From Paulinella micropora (Eukaryota > Cercozoa > Imbricatea > Euglyphida > Paulinellidae), in contig WBZZ01005918.1 of the NCBI GenBank assembly GCA_019918135.1, positions 187,501 to 251,500 of the forward strand: DNA of 64,000 nt. Direction: 5' to 3'. The position numbers and the translations under genes are program-made. The notes beneath the pieces were generated by a model. That model saw only the letters and a program-made list of their open reading frames with translations. It made no database searches and was not told where the DNA came from. Numbering within the stretch: the stretch's first letter is position 1; the number at the start of each line of letters is the position of its first letter. Of this stretch, positions 1 to 9,043 are shown in pieces.

Positions 1-402
1 CGGGAAAAGACTTATACGAGAGTTACGAGCGATTTTCGCTCGTATACATTGATAAACACAAGTGTATCGCCCGTCCCACAGCGATTTTATTTTTACCACT
101 ACTAACTAGACTACAGAAGTACTTACAGACTGTGGAAAGTTTCAAAAACATATGTTTTTTTTGTTTTTTTCCTTTTTCAATAGAAAAACAGGACGGCCCG
201 ATCTTTCTCAAGTGGAATTCATGGCGAAAAAGTGTTGCGTTACCGCAAAAAAGACAGGCTGGCCCGTCAAAAATATTCTTCCCCGTGATCTCTCAGGCCG
301 GCCCCGCCGCGAAAAAAGTAGCTAGATTTCCGTGAAAGTGATCACAGACTGAAACACTTTGCTACGATATATTTTTAGAAACGAGATATTTAAGCGGGCT
401 TT
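1..402. other. Flank left of Polinton 1
   Basis: I see no supportable gene here. The short open frames have no recognisable domain. The last six bases (397-402, GGCTTT) resemble the six bases just right of Polinton 1 (CGCTTT, 21980-21985), as expected for the left copy of a target-site duplication. Confidence 0.5.
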
Positions 403-564
403 AGTAGTATAGGGGGCCACTTTGGCACACTTTTTCAGTGCAGTTTCTCTACAGAAACCACACTCACACTAAGAGCTGTTATCCATTATTTCCTCTACTT
501 ATTTATAACTAATATAGACAAACAAAATAAAGAAAAACTGCTACCTTTAAATAATTATTATTAA
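403..564 (+). repeat. Polinton 1 left terminal inverted repeat
   Basis: This stretch matches the reverse complement of 21826-21979 with a few substitutions and a short insertion in the left copy (the CACACTCACAC region near 465). It begins AGTAGTATAG and contains the small palindrome GTTTCTCTACAGAAAC. The outer 35 bp also match the ends of Polinton 2, so the two elements belong to one family by their termini. Confidence 0.92.
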
Positions 565-840
565 ATTACCTTTTGAAGTCTCCTTCAGTCTCTTCCACCT
601 ACCACACACAAACAAGTATGGTAGATAAAATTCATTTGAAATGAAGAGTGATTTTTGCCTATTTTTAAATTTTTTGACTCACTAGATTATACTCCTATGC
701 GGTAAAGGAGTTAGTGGTCATGACCACTCTTTTACAACTCTAAATTATTTCTTACATTTGCCAACAAATCATTTTGACTTTCAACCCTCATAACATTGCT
801 TTCATTTTGTTTGTCGTAAGCAATGTATTTTATGAGTGAT
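565..840. other. AT-rich region inside the left TIR, no gene seen
   Basis: Sequence between the left inverted repeat and the first gene. It is strongly AT-rich and has no coding frame I can support. It may hold promoter sequence for the outward or inward genes. Confidence 0.4.
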
Positions 841-984
841 TTATTGAATGTAAGTCCCTATATCAATTCCATCAAAAATTTTATTCTGAACCTCAAATCC
901 AAATTCTTTTCTATTTTCTTTCCTCCAACTATAAAATAATTTCAATTCTTTTTCTTTTTTTACCTGCTTAAGTCTTCTCTTTTG

Positions 985-1242
985 TCATGCCAATCTGTCA
1001 ATTTCAATATTGTTGCTCTCTTTGTCAAGTCTTTTTAGCATATTATCAATGGCTGACAACTTTACCAAGTCTGGTTGTTTTTTTTCAATTAACAAATCAA
1101 TTTCCCTGTCAATTTTATTTACTCTTTCTTGACTTATTATTTTGTCTTTCTTCAGTTGGTCTCTCCCTCGTCTGTTTGTCTCATAAATCTCTATCCAATC
1201 CTCCTTGGTCCTGTCTCCTTTCGTGATGAGACTTTCACTCAT
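985..1242 (-). CDS. Small coiled-coil protein of the Polinton left end
   Basis: Unrecognised 85-residue protein, rich in Lys/Glu/Asp and predicted coiled coil from its heptad-like charge pattern. The first ATG is at 1242. The frame meets TGA at 985-987 but stays open for another 47 codons to a TAA ending at 841, so the original gene may have been longer, with TGA replacing a sense codon. A loosely similar coiled-coil gene sits at the same end of Polinton 2 (49294-49775), but on the strand opposite in sense to the element end. Role unknown; a regulatory or accessory factor is only a guess. Confidence 0.45.
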   Translation of the reverse strand: MSESLITKGDRTKEDWIEIYETNRRGRDQLKKDKIISQERVNKIDREIDLLIEKKQPDLVKLSAIDNMLKRLDKESNNIEIDRLA

Positions 1243-1558
1243 TATCAAATTCTGCAGCACTGCACCAACGCACTAGCGCGCTGGGGTCGTGGCGTCGGCA
1301 AGAAAAAAATATGTTTGAAATTTCCAAAATTTCATTATCTATTATCAATTTGTCCTGTCCGCCTTATTTTTCCGCTTTTTTCCCGTCTGGATTTTTTTTC
1401 CAGAAAATTCCTCGCTTGCTGACACACAAAAATTGCCTTTTTATCACAATTGAGTAAAATGTTTTTCCTCGTGCTTTTTTGTTCTGTGACTTTTTTCAGA
1501 ATTCCCAAAGTGGCTAAGACAAGAAGTCCAAACCCTTGCTGTTTTTGTGTGTTGCAGG

Positions 1559-2240
1559 ATGTCGGACAACGAGCCTGAGCAGGAAGAGCCTGAAAATGAG
1601 GTAATTTCATTTATGCTTTTTGTTTTATGTGTATGCTGTTTCTTGTATAGGGTGCTATGGCCCTTCTGGAAGCACAGCAAGAAGCACAGGACGCACATGA
1701 TGCATGTGTTCATGTAAATTATATAAGTTTATTTTTTTCTTGCCTTTCTTTATGTGTGTATAGCAAACAGAGGAAAAAAACGTCACCGACACTGCTATTG
1801 AGGTAAATCATTTTTATTCTATTATTTGTTTTATTGTCTGTATGATTAGGATGTAACAGAAGATACAAAGAACATGAGTGTAGTAGAAGTTCCAGACTGG
1901 TTGAGGCCTAGAGGTGCTAGGAAAAAAGATACAAAAAAGGGGGGGAAGACCAACAGGCAGCAGAAATGTCGTGATTAGAATCAGCGATGTTAATGTAGTA
2001 ATAGATAAGAAGGCAGGAAATGCAAAATATTATTCTGTAGAGGTGCCAAATTCTATTGCTGTTGTTGTCTGGGGATACCGCTCAGCTCCGCAAGAAATTT
2101 CAGAATATGTTGTCGTATTTGAGCCTCGTGTAGGAGAAACAGATATGATTATGGTGAGAACATGGCCTAATGTGGCGGAGATTGTTTCTCATTTTGGAAG
2201 AGTGATGCAAACTATTTACAAAGCCAAGTTCATCAGTTAA
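1559..2240 (+). CDS. Intron-containing gene, acidic N-terminus plus AT-hook-like motif
   Basis: Four exons (1559-1600, 1651-1713, 1764-1802, 1850-2240) are separated by three GT-AG introns of 50, 50 and 47 nt, all phase 0. None of the introns is a multiple of three, so retention would shift the frame. The first ATG directly follows TTGCAG, which may itself be a 3' splice site of a 5'-UTR intron. The acidic N-terminus (MSDNEPEQEEPENE) is followed by a basic segment with RGGRPTGSRN-like AT-hook character and a folded C-terminal part ending KAKFIS. The frame breaks once in exon 4, at the G7 run near 1938-1945. One G fewer would join exon 4 to the long open frame that runs to TAA at 2240. The product matches no family I know. 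DNA binding is inferred from the AT-hook-like motif only. Confidence 0.6.
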
Positions 2241-2422
2241 TTAAATAAGTTGTTAAGCATAGCATTTTCTTCTAGATAAACAAATACCAATCTGGAAGAA
2301 AATGTTATTGCCAAATGTTTCGTTTTAATTTATTTTTATTAAATGTCTAACTTTTCTATTTCTTTTTGGTTCTAGCACTGCTCCGTATGTTTTCCGGTTT
2401 TACATCCAATGATTTTAATAAA

Positions 2423-3324
2423 TTAATTTTTTTTCTCTTTTGTAATTTGTTTCACTTTGTCCGATAACTGCTCCTTCGGTTCTTCTTCTTCATGGTGCTC
2501 TTCAACATTAGTCTTTAATAATTCTGACAGTCTTACTAAGTCTTCTTCTGATAGGATAACTTTGAAGCCTGTCCTGCCCTTAACCTTAATATAGTTTTAC
2601 TGAATTGCTTGTCCCCTTTAGAAAAAATAGTTCTTTCTAATTCCTTTCTTACTCTTGTTCCTTTAGGGAATTCATTAATTAAAGGATTTCTGTAGATTTC
2701 CTGAGTGTTCTTTTCGGTTCCTTCAAAAACATTAATCGGAACTCCTTTAATTGTTGTATGATATGTTTTATTATAAGCATCAACAACCTCATGAATAATA
2801 GGAACCCATTGAAAATTTTCATTAAATTCCCATATTAAGTTTAATTCATTTCGTATTGTTCTAATAAACCTATCAATTATACCCATTGTTCTGTGATCGC
2901 CTACTTGGACAGTTCTATGTTCAATATTATTTTGTCTGAAATATTCACTGACTTGTCCCTTAAACTCACCACCATTATCTGAAGTAATTCTTTCAGGAAC
3001 TTTTTTTGTAAATATTTTTTTTAACCCTTCTAAGACATAACCAGTTGTTTTATTTTTGACTGGCTCAATCCACCCACGACTGCTATATACATCAATAGCA
3101 ACTAATCCAAAATTATAGTTAGCATTACCTTTCTTTGTCGCCACCTTTGACATATCCATTAAATCAATAAATACTTGACTTAGTGGTTTTGCTTCTGGTG
3201 ATGTTATCGTGTTCCATATCTTAGCGGGCTTTGATTGAAAATGTATCTCGGCCACTTCTTCAAGTTTTTCTTTTCGCTCTGTCTGCTCAGGAGTTTCTTG
3301 TTGCTGAGTATGTTTGCTGTCCAT
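2423..3324 (-). pseudogene. Retroviral-like (rve) integrase, one C-terminal frameshift
   Basis: Polinton integrase that would insert the element into host DNA. The ATG at 3324 (MDSKH) is preferred because the Polinton 2 copy starts the same way (MDNKH). The catalytic core is visible: first Asp in FIDLMDMSK, second Asp in ITSDNGGEFKG, and a third acidic residue in MGIIDRFIRTIR. The third is Asp, not the usual Glu, with 34 residues between the last two. The C-terminal chromo-like/SH3-like tail leaves frame near 2594. The right frame then continues to a TAA at 2423, so one indel truncates the tail. It reads away from the fibre gene, toward the left end. Confidence 0.85.
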
Positions 3325-3329
3325 TGATA

Positions 3330-3374
3330 TTTTAGAGTTGCGTTTCGTGCTCCGCACTCTCACTTATTCTAAAA
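3330..3374 (-). promoter_or_regulatory. Leader hairpin repeat, copy 1 (integrase)
   Basis: Inverted repeat TTTTAGA...TTCTAAAA immediately upstream of the integrase ATG. Read in the gene's direction it is preceded by AACGATGTTTTAGAAT and followed by TCTAAAATATCAA, the same arrangement as at three other Polinton 1 genes. Confidence 0.55.
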
Positions 3375-3466
3375 CATCGTTTTTTCTTTTTATTTTTATT
3401 TAATCGCAGACGATGTTTGTTGAAGACGTAGTCTGAAAAGAAAATCGTAGATTTTCTAAACAAATA

Positions 3467-3997
3467 TCAAAATTTTAAAAACATTCTTGAGACATCATCA
3501 TTATTTTTTTCTTTCTTGCTTGGTTTCTCTGCTTGATTATAAACATTAACAGATATGTTTGACTTCTTTCCGTTTCCTTTTTTAGATTTAGGCTTCGGCT
3601 CTTCCTCTTCGCTTTCTTCACTTTCGCTTTCCCTCTCATCAGGCTCAGGCTCAGGCACAGGCTTTTTACTTACTTTCTTTTTTGCTTCCGCTTTCTTTCT
3701 CCTTATTTTCATTTTAGCCATTTTTTCTGCTATAATATCAGTAAAATCACATTCTTCATCGCTATCACTGCTTTCTTCTGGTGTATCATCTTGGTCTTTT
3801 CCATTAATAATATCATTAGCAACACCAATTTCTGCCATGCGGTTTATCTTTTCCTCCATCTCTTCATCATCGCCTACATAAGCCTTTCTACACTTTGCTA
3901 ATTTCTCTTTTGCTATTTCAACCTTATGTTGCTTTTTGCTCTTAATACTTTCCACGGTCTTACCCCAATTCTTACGACTTGCTTCGGGAGACGGCAT
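3467..3997 (-). CDS. Highly charged low-complexity protein
   Basis: 176 residues, starting MPSPEASRKNWGK. A Lys/Glu-rich N-terminal helix (about residues 10-60) leads into an acidic Ser/Asp/Glu stretch, a basic Lys-rich stretch, and Pro-Glu and Ser-Glu repeats, ending in a short conserved tail (GKKSNISVNVYNQ ... FLKF). The tail is nearly identical in the Polinton 2 homologue (51980-52634), so it is probably the functional part, for example an interaction peptide. It lies between integrase and fibre and diverges from the fibre. The start codon sits inside leader hairpin copy 2. I do not recognise a family; a nucleic-acid or capsid-binding scaffold is possible. Confidence 0.65.
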   Translation of the reverse strand: MPSPEASRKNWGKTVESIKSKKQHKVEIAKEKLAKCRKAYVGDDEEMEEKINRMAEIGVANDIINGKDQDDTPEESSDSDEECDFTDIIAEKMAKMKIRRKKAEAKKKVSKKPVPEPEPDERESESEESEEEEPKPKSKKGNGKKSNISVNVYNQAEKPSKKEKNNDDVSRMFLKF

Positions 3998-4041
3998 TTT
4001 AGAATCTCACTTAGTGCTTCGCACTCTCGCTTATTCTAAAA
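3997..4041 (-). promoter_or_regulatory. Leader hairpin repeat, copy 2
   Basis: Inverted repeat TTTTAGAAT...ATTCTAAAA with an inner GTGCTTCGCAC-type hairpin. It overlaps the ATG of the charged protein. Same family and same orientation to the gene as copies 1, 3 and 4. Confidence 0.55.
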
Positions 4042-4105
4042 ATATTCTATACTAAGATTATTATATTTTAGTATTTTTAAAATTAAATATTTATTTTATA
4101 TATCA

Positions 4106-7100
4106 ATGTCGCAATATAAATCATTACTTGGCCTTAATGAGTTGGCAGTTGATAGTCTAGATATACTTAACTTAGATCTCACTAATACCAACATAGTAGG
4201 CTTAAACACAGACAGAGTGCCAGAAGATGAAAACCCTTTGAACCTCTACTATACTAATTTACGATTTGACACAAGATTATCTACCAAATCAATAACAGAC
4301 ATTAAAGAAGGAAGCAGTTTATACTACACAGAGCAACGAGTAAGGGATAATGATGAAGTCAAAGCCTCAACTCAACACCGCTCTAATACTTCCAATCCGC
4401 ACCAAACCAGTTTATATAATTTGATTGACACAAACATATTTGCACAAGCGAGCGGACAATACTTAACTTACAACGATGTAGAAGGCAAATGGAAGAATAC
4501 AGCCCTTGGTTCAATTGATACACTTTCAGATGTGGTCATTACAGCACCAGTGGCGATGAATAGTTATCTAACATATAATTCAATAAACTGGGTAAATAAA
4601 ACATTTCCGATAAATGTTGATGAAACAGGCAACATTAGTATGGGAAGGAAGAATATAACAGGAGTTAATTTACTAAATGACAGAGGTGTTGATGAATGGA
4701 TATTTGAGCATAATGATAATAATAATAAGGTGTCAGCGAGTGGAAGTATAGATAGCCACAGCGATGTGACAATAACAGGTTTTCCAGCAGATAATCAACT
4801 GATTATGTATAGCACGGGGCAATGGAGAAACGCCACACCACCCTTTCTTAGATTAGACGGCACAGCCAGTATGACGGGAGGACTAAATATGAATGGTTAT
4901 GCTATTTCGGGGGCTTCTACATATAATGGAATTAATCTCGCTAATCTCGCGGTTGATGGTTCGGTGGTCAAACTAACAGGAGACCAAACCATAGGAGGAA
5001 TTAAAACATTCAGCAATATAATAAATGCGAGTGCGGGGATTGATATGAAAAGCCAAAGCATAACAAATGTTAATCTTGTTGATGGTGTGGATGTTTCAGT
5101 TCTTGATACTTCGGTGGTCAAACTAACAGGAGACCAAACCATAGCAGGGAATAAAAATTTTACATCAACTTTAGAAGTAAGTGGTTCATCCAATCCTACT
5201 ACTTTTGACTGCATTGGAATGGCCTTTGATACTAAAATAGGAATGATTGCAGCACAAAAAACTGCAACAGCGAGTTGGTATCCGATACAAATAACGGGTT
5301 CGTATGTTGAGTTATATTCGGGTAATACTTTAATTATAACCGCAACTGGCACTACACTATCTTTGAATAACAACAAAATAACAAACTTAGCCACACCATC
5401 AGCAACAACGGACGGAGCAAACAAAAGTTATGTGGATACATTAGACGGGCAAAATGTGAAACTAACAGGAAACCAAACCATAGCAGGAATTAAGACATAT
5501 AGCAGTGGTGTTGAAATAACGGGAAATTCAATCAATTCAACAACAAAGGGCACATTTATCGTTTTCAATTCTACCAGTAATATCGGGTTAATTGCTAGTT
5601 TGGATATGAAAACTGCAACATATTACAACTTTGAAATTTCTGCGAAAAAAATAAGTTTTATTATTGATGGGACGATTGTCGGTTGGGTAAATGCTTCGGG
5701 GCTAGATTGTAATAGTAGCAAAATAGCCAACCTTGGAACTCCGACATTAGCGGCCGATGGAGCAAACAAAAGTTATGTAGATACATTGGACGGGCAAAAT
5801 GTAAAACTAACAACAGACCAAACCATAACAGGAAGTAAAACATTTAATGGGGCAAGCACTACGATAAAATATCTAACTTTAACGAACAATGCCGATTTTA
5901 ATAATCAAACTATCACTAATGGCGGAAATATCACATATAATGGGGCGAGGATATTAAACCAAAATGGAGGAGATATATTCTTTTCACAGACATCAGGTGA
6001 TTATCAATATTTCTTATTTACTCTAAATACTGCTACAAGCGGAACCGCAGACCAAAGAGGTTATGTATTCACGAATGTAGCATTTGATGCAAAAGGGGCA
6101 GGACTTTATATTTCAAAACTTTTGGACAATAAAAGTGCTTCGTCTGACATTGTCCGTTTTAACAATGCTGGCGGTATGCGGTTTTATGGTGCTTTGGATA
6201 TGAACTCAAACAATATAACAAATGGCGGAACAATAACGGGAACTACATTAACGGCAACTGCTGGCATGACTACAACAACTTTAACAACGAGCGACAAAAT
6301 AACAACAGCATCAGGCAAACCAATAATCATAGGCAATACAACGAAAGGCACAGGGACGACAGGTGGTTTAGAATTATATGGAACGGCTTCAAATATCGGA
6401 GGAGCACACTTACAAGCAATAACAACGGCGGATGCTTATCCAACATTTCAACAACTAAACTGGGCACACGATAATGTCAATTTAAGTTTTGATGCTTATT
6501 TTGATGGCACGAACTGGAAATCAAGCCACAGCGGTTCAAACTTTCTAATTCAAAAAGGTGGCAAACTCGCTTTTTATTATAAATCAGGAATAACGGCAGG
6601 AAGCAATATATCTTTTACTGAGGCAATGAACATAAGCACAGCGGGATTATTAACTGCGAATGCGGGGATTACATACTCTGGTGTGCTAACTACCACAACT
6701 AATAATGGAGCGAAAATAGGAATTCAAGGACAAACAGACGGGACGAATGCGAGAGGAATATTTGTATGGGATACCAGTAATTCAAACTGGGGGATTTATA
6801 TGTCTCAGTCTGGTTCTGGTAAATCATTAAGTGGAGGAACAGCGCCAGCAGGAGGAGTAGGCGGAGGATTAACTTCTTATGCTATTAGATTTAGAGTGAA
6901 TAATTCTTCAACGAGTGGGTTCATATGGGAGAATGGTTCAAATATTGCTTTAATGTCTTTGAAAGCAAGCGATGGACAATTATGGGTATTGTATAATCCA
7001 ATTCAATATTCAGACAGGAGAAAAAAAGAAGATATAAATGAATGCTTAGGCTTAGATTTTATTAATAAGTTAAATCCAGTATGCTATCGTATGATTGATG

Positions 7101-7471
7101 ACAACAAGAAATGTAGGACTGGTTTGATAGCACAGGAATTAGAAGAAATACTAACAGAAATGGATATGCTAGATTTTGGCGGTTTTATAAAAGAAACAAT
7201 TATGGTTCCGTGTCCAAAGCAAAGAAAGGAATGTGAATTGAAAGGTGTGAGTGTTAATCCAGAAGATGTTAAATGTATTGATAGTGGTGATGTCGGTTAT
7301 GGCATAGGTTATTCGGAGTTTATCGCCCCGTTAATTAAAGCGGTTCAACAATTATCAGAAAAGGTAGTTAATTTAGAAAAAGAAAATAAAAATCTTATGA
7401 ATATACTACAAGACCAAGCAAACCAATTAGCAGAAATCAGAGTGGCCGTTCTTGATAATGTCAAACAATAA
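4106..7471 (+). CDS. Phage-like tail fibre with C-terminal S74 chaperone
   Basis: 1121 residues, intact. The N-terminus (MSQYKSLLGLNELAVDSLD) is conserved in Polinton 2 and probably anchors the fibre to the virion. The shaft is Thr/Asn/Gly-rich with recurring units (VVKLTGDQTIAG, NLYYT..FDTRL, GANKSYVDTLDGQ), like trimeric phage fibres. From about residue 968 it carries an intramolecular chaperone of the peptidase S74/endosialidase type: YSDRRKKEDI contains the catalytic Ser and a Lys four or five residues on, followed by TGLIAQELEEI and a C-terminal coiled coil. In this family the chaperone trimerises the fibre and then cuts itself off. The inferred role is host-cell attachment. It overlaps the next gene by 14 nt. 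Confidence 0.88.
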   Translation: MSQYKSLLGLNELAVDSLDILNLDLTNTNIVGLNTDRVPEDENPLNLYYTNLRFDTRLSTKSITDIKEGSSLYYTEQRVRDNDEVKASTQHRSNTSNPHQTSLYNLIDTNIFAQASGQYLTYNDVEGKWKNTALGSIDTLSDVVITAPVAMNSYLTYNSINWVNKTFPINVDETGNISMGRKNITGVNLLNDRGVDEWIFEHNDNNNKVSASGSIDSHSDVTITGFPADNQLIMYSTGQWRNATPPFLRLDGTASMTGGLNMNGYAISGASTYNGINLANLAVDGSVVKLTGDQTIGGIKTFSNIINASAGIDMKSQSITNVNLVDGVDVSVLDTSVVKLTGDQTIAGNKNFTSTLEVSGSSNPTTFDCIGMAFDTKIGMIAAQKTATASWYPIQITGSYVELYSGNTLIITATGTTLSLNNNKITNLATPSATTDGANKSYVDTLDGQNVKLTGNQTIAGIKTYSSGVEITGNSINSTTKGTFIVFNSTSNIGLIASLDMKTATYYNFEISAKKISFIIDGTIVGWVNASGLDCNSSKIANLGTPTLAADGANKSYVDTLDGQNVKLTTDQTITGSKTFNGASTTIKYLTLTNNADFNNQTITNGGNITYNGARILNQNGGDIFFSQTSGDYQYFLFTLNTATSGTADQRGYVFTNVAFDAKGAGLYISKLLDNKSASSDIVRFNNAGGMRFYGALDMNSNNITNGGTITGTTLTATAGMTTTTLTTSDKITTASGKPIIIGNTTKGTGTTGGLELYGTASNIGGAHLQAITTADAYPTFQQLNWAHDNVNLSFDAYFDGTNWKSSHSGSNFLIQKGGKLAFYYKSGITAGSNISFTEAMNISTAGLLTANAGITYSGVLTTTTNNGAKIGIQGQTDGTNARGIFVWDTSNSNWGIYMSQSGSGKSLSGGTAPAGGVGGGLTSYAIRFRVNNSSTSGFIWENGSNIALMSLKASDGQLWVLYNPIQYSDRRKKEDINECLGLDFINKLNPVCYRMIDDNKKCRTGLIAQELEEILTEMDMLDFGGFIKETIMVPCPKQRKECELKGVSVNPEDVKCIDSGDVGYGIGYSEFIAPLIKAVQQLSEKVVNLEKENKNLMNILQDQANQLAEIRVAVLDNVKQ

Positions 7472-7814
7472 TACAACCAGACTTCATAGACCCCCACCTA
7501 TTATGGACATGGATGGCGAACTAACTCCAGAATTAAAGTCTCGTGTTCTTGAAGTAGAACTAAAGACTGAGGAAAAAAAAATAGAGCACGAATTGGAAGA
7601 TAACTGGAATTTTTGTTGTATAAAAAACAGACCGACAGACAGCCGACTTATTAAATACTTATTTCAAATGGGTATCATTATTGCCATTATAGCCCTTTGT
7701 ATCGTGAGGTTATCTGAAAAGAACTTACCTTGTGAGGTTGCCAACACTTATGTCGGAATCCTAACATTGCTTATCGGCATTTGCCTTCCATCACCTTCTT
7801 CAACCAAAAAGTAA
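7458..7814 (+). CDS. Small membrane protein, two transmembrane helices
   Basis: 118 residues from the ATG at 7458, which lies inside the 3' end of the fibre gene. The N-terminal half is polar with a Pro-rich start (LHRPPP) and a charged helix. Two hydrophobic segments follow: about residues 74-92 (MGIIIAIIALCIV) and 99-113 (YVGILTLLIGICL). The same gene follows the fibre in Polinton 2 (35901-36240), so the pairing is conserved. Function unknown. It could be a holin-like or virion membrane protein, or a fibre-anchoring factor. Confidence 0.72.
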   Translation: MSNNNTTRLHRPPPIMDMDGELTPELKSRVLEVELKTEEKKIEHELEDNWNFCCIKNRPTDSRLIKYLFQMGIIIAIIALCIVRLSEKNLPCEVANTYVGILTLLIGICLPSPSSTKK

Positions 7815-7815
7815 A

Positions 7816-8355
7816 TTAAATACCAAACACTGATAAATCAAGCATATTGTTTCTTTGTCTGTATTTTTTCTGTAATTGTAATATTTTTTCTTTATTTTCT
7901 TCTCTATATTTTTTCTTTTTTTGTAATATTTGTTCTTGGTTTTCTACATAGTATTCTTTGTTTTTTTGTGTTATTCGCTCCTTATTTTTTTCATACCAAT
8001 CCTTCTTTTTTTGTGATAATTGTTCTTTATTTAGTTCTCTCCATTCTTTATGAGGTCTGCATTCTATTTTTTTATTAACACAATTTTCAGTTTGTCTTAT
8101 TGTTTCTCCTTCTCGCTTTCTCAGTTGGTCTAAATGTTCGCACGGGTATTGTTCAAGTAATTCAATATAATTATCATTATGTTGAATTATATCAAAACTA
8201 GTATTATAATGATATTTACCATTTATGTATCGTGTGTAGGTTCTTCTGTGGTCGACAAGTCGTTGGGCTAATGTTTGTGTAGTAGAACCAATATATATTT
8301 GGTCGGTCTGGTATGATCGAACAGCATAAATTTGTCCTTCTTTGTAGTCTGGCAT
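7816..8355 (-). CDS. GIY-YIG endonuclease with basic helical tail
   Basis: The ATG at 8355 (MPDYKEGQ) puts the GIY-YIG domain at the N-terminus: QIYAVRS ... QIYIGST gives the paired GIY/YIG strands, followed by LAQRLVDHRRTY with the family Arg, and a Glu in KREGETIRQ. Residues about 105-170 are repeats of the type NKEQLSQKKKDWYEKN, the Lys/Glu/Tyr-rich tail common in viral GIY-YIG proteins and probably DNA-contacting. It acts alone against the direction of its neighbours and has no counterpart in Polinton 2, so it is accessory cargo, perhaps a homing-type nuclease. The frame is intact. It ends with TAA two bases after the membrane protein's stop (convergent). Confidence 0.82.
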   Translation of the reverse strand: MPDYKEGQIYAVRSYQTDQIYIGSTTQTLAQRLVDHRRTYTRYINGKYHYNTSFDIIQHNDNYIELLEQYPCEHLDQLRKREGETIRQTENCVNKKIECRPHKEWRELNKEQLSQKKKDWYEKNKERITQKNKEYYVENQEQILQKKKKYREENKEKILQLQKKYRQRNNMLDLSVFGI

Positions 8356-8386
8356 TATGGTTTTATATGGTTTATTATGGTTATGT

Positions 8387-8647
8387 TTAAATAGAATAAC
8401 ATTCATATAAAGCAGTTTTATACCAAGAAGCATCATTACCTGCACAGAATAAAGGAATACTTTCGCTAAATGACCGACAATCGTTTAAACCATTGTTAAT
8501 ATAAATACAAGTAAAATTATTATTTAGACCCGATTGAATACAATGAATACAATTCGCCGTTTTCTTACCAAAATCTCTATTTAAAATGAAAAAATCACAC
8601 ATAGTCCGAGCGATAGCCGAGCACACAAATAATAATATTAATAACAT
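8387..8647 (-). CDS. Small secreted Cys-rich protein
   Basis: 86 residues with a clear signal peptide or membrane anchor (MLLILLFVCSAIA) and a compact domain with paired cysteines (CIHCIQSG ... CIY ... C ... FCAGNDASWYK ... YEC). Polinton 2 keeps the domain at 35671-35912 (CLYCIQKG ... ICAGDSSWYK ... YEC), broken by a lost start and one frameshift. Conservation of Cys and the CAG-xSSWYK core in two diverged elements argues that it is real. Function unknown. It would be secreted or exposed in the endomembrane system. Confidence 0.65.
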   Translation of the reverse strand: MLLILLFVCSAIARTMCDFFILNRDFGKKTANCIHCIQSGLNNNFTCIYINNGLNDCRSFSESIPLFCAGNDASWYKTALYECYSI

Positions 8648-8672
8648 TTTTATATATTATATTATATAATTT

Positions 8673-9035
8673 ATGAGTGAGTTCAAATACCAAAAGATTA
8701 TTTTTCTGAGCAATGATTTTGCTGGAGAAAGCAAAACATTTAATAAAAATATTCAAATGTCATTCACACCAACCAAAATGAATGTTAAGTTTATCCACTA
8801 TATGAACGACCAGACCGAAACCAAAACCAGAATTCTTTATATGGACAGAATTGGAATTATTGAAACATTTGCGGACAGCACCACAGCAAACATTTCAAAC
8901 CTTGGTTATAATTTGGGTGTTGTCGGATGGACTGACGGACAATATACATTTAAAGTCCTTGAAACTGACAGCGGAAATATTGACACAGGAAATTTAGCAG
9001 GCCGAATTGTTGTGTGTTTGGAATTTTTGGCTTAG
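8673..9035 (+). CDS. Conserved 120-residue protein upstream of ATPase
   Basis: Intact. It is strongly conserved in Polinton 2 (35236-35598): both copies share KYQKIIFLSNDF, SKTFNKNIQM, YMDRIGII and TDGQYTFKVL. The composition is beta-rich and soluble, with no signal peptide. It is always immediately upstream of the packaging ATPase (here 8 nt away), which suggests a virion or packaging role. I do not recognise a family; a minor capsid or cement protein is a reasonable guess. Confidence 0.75.
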   Translation: MSEFKYQKIIFLSNDFAGESKTFNKNIQMSFTPTKMNVKFIHYMNDQTETKTRILYMDRIGIIETFADSTTANISNLGYNLGVVGWTDGQYTFKVLETDSGNIDTGNLAGRIVVCLEFLA

Positions 9036-9043
9036 AATATACG

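Noticed and set aside
1..402. Two short open frames in the left flank
   Set aside because: No start context, no conservation and no domain; they overlap on opposite strands.
4897..5424. 175-codon minus-strand frame inside the fibre gene
   Set aside because: Shadow of a repetitive coding strand; no similarity in Polinton 2.
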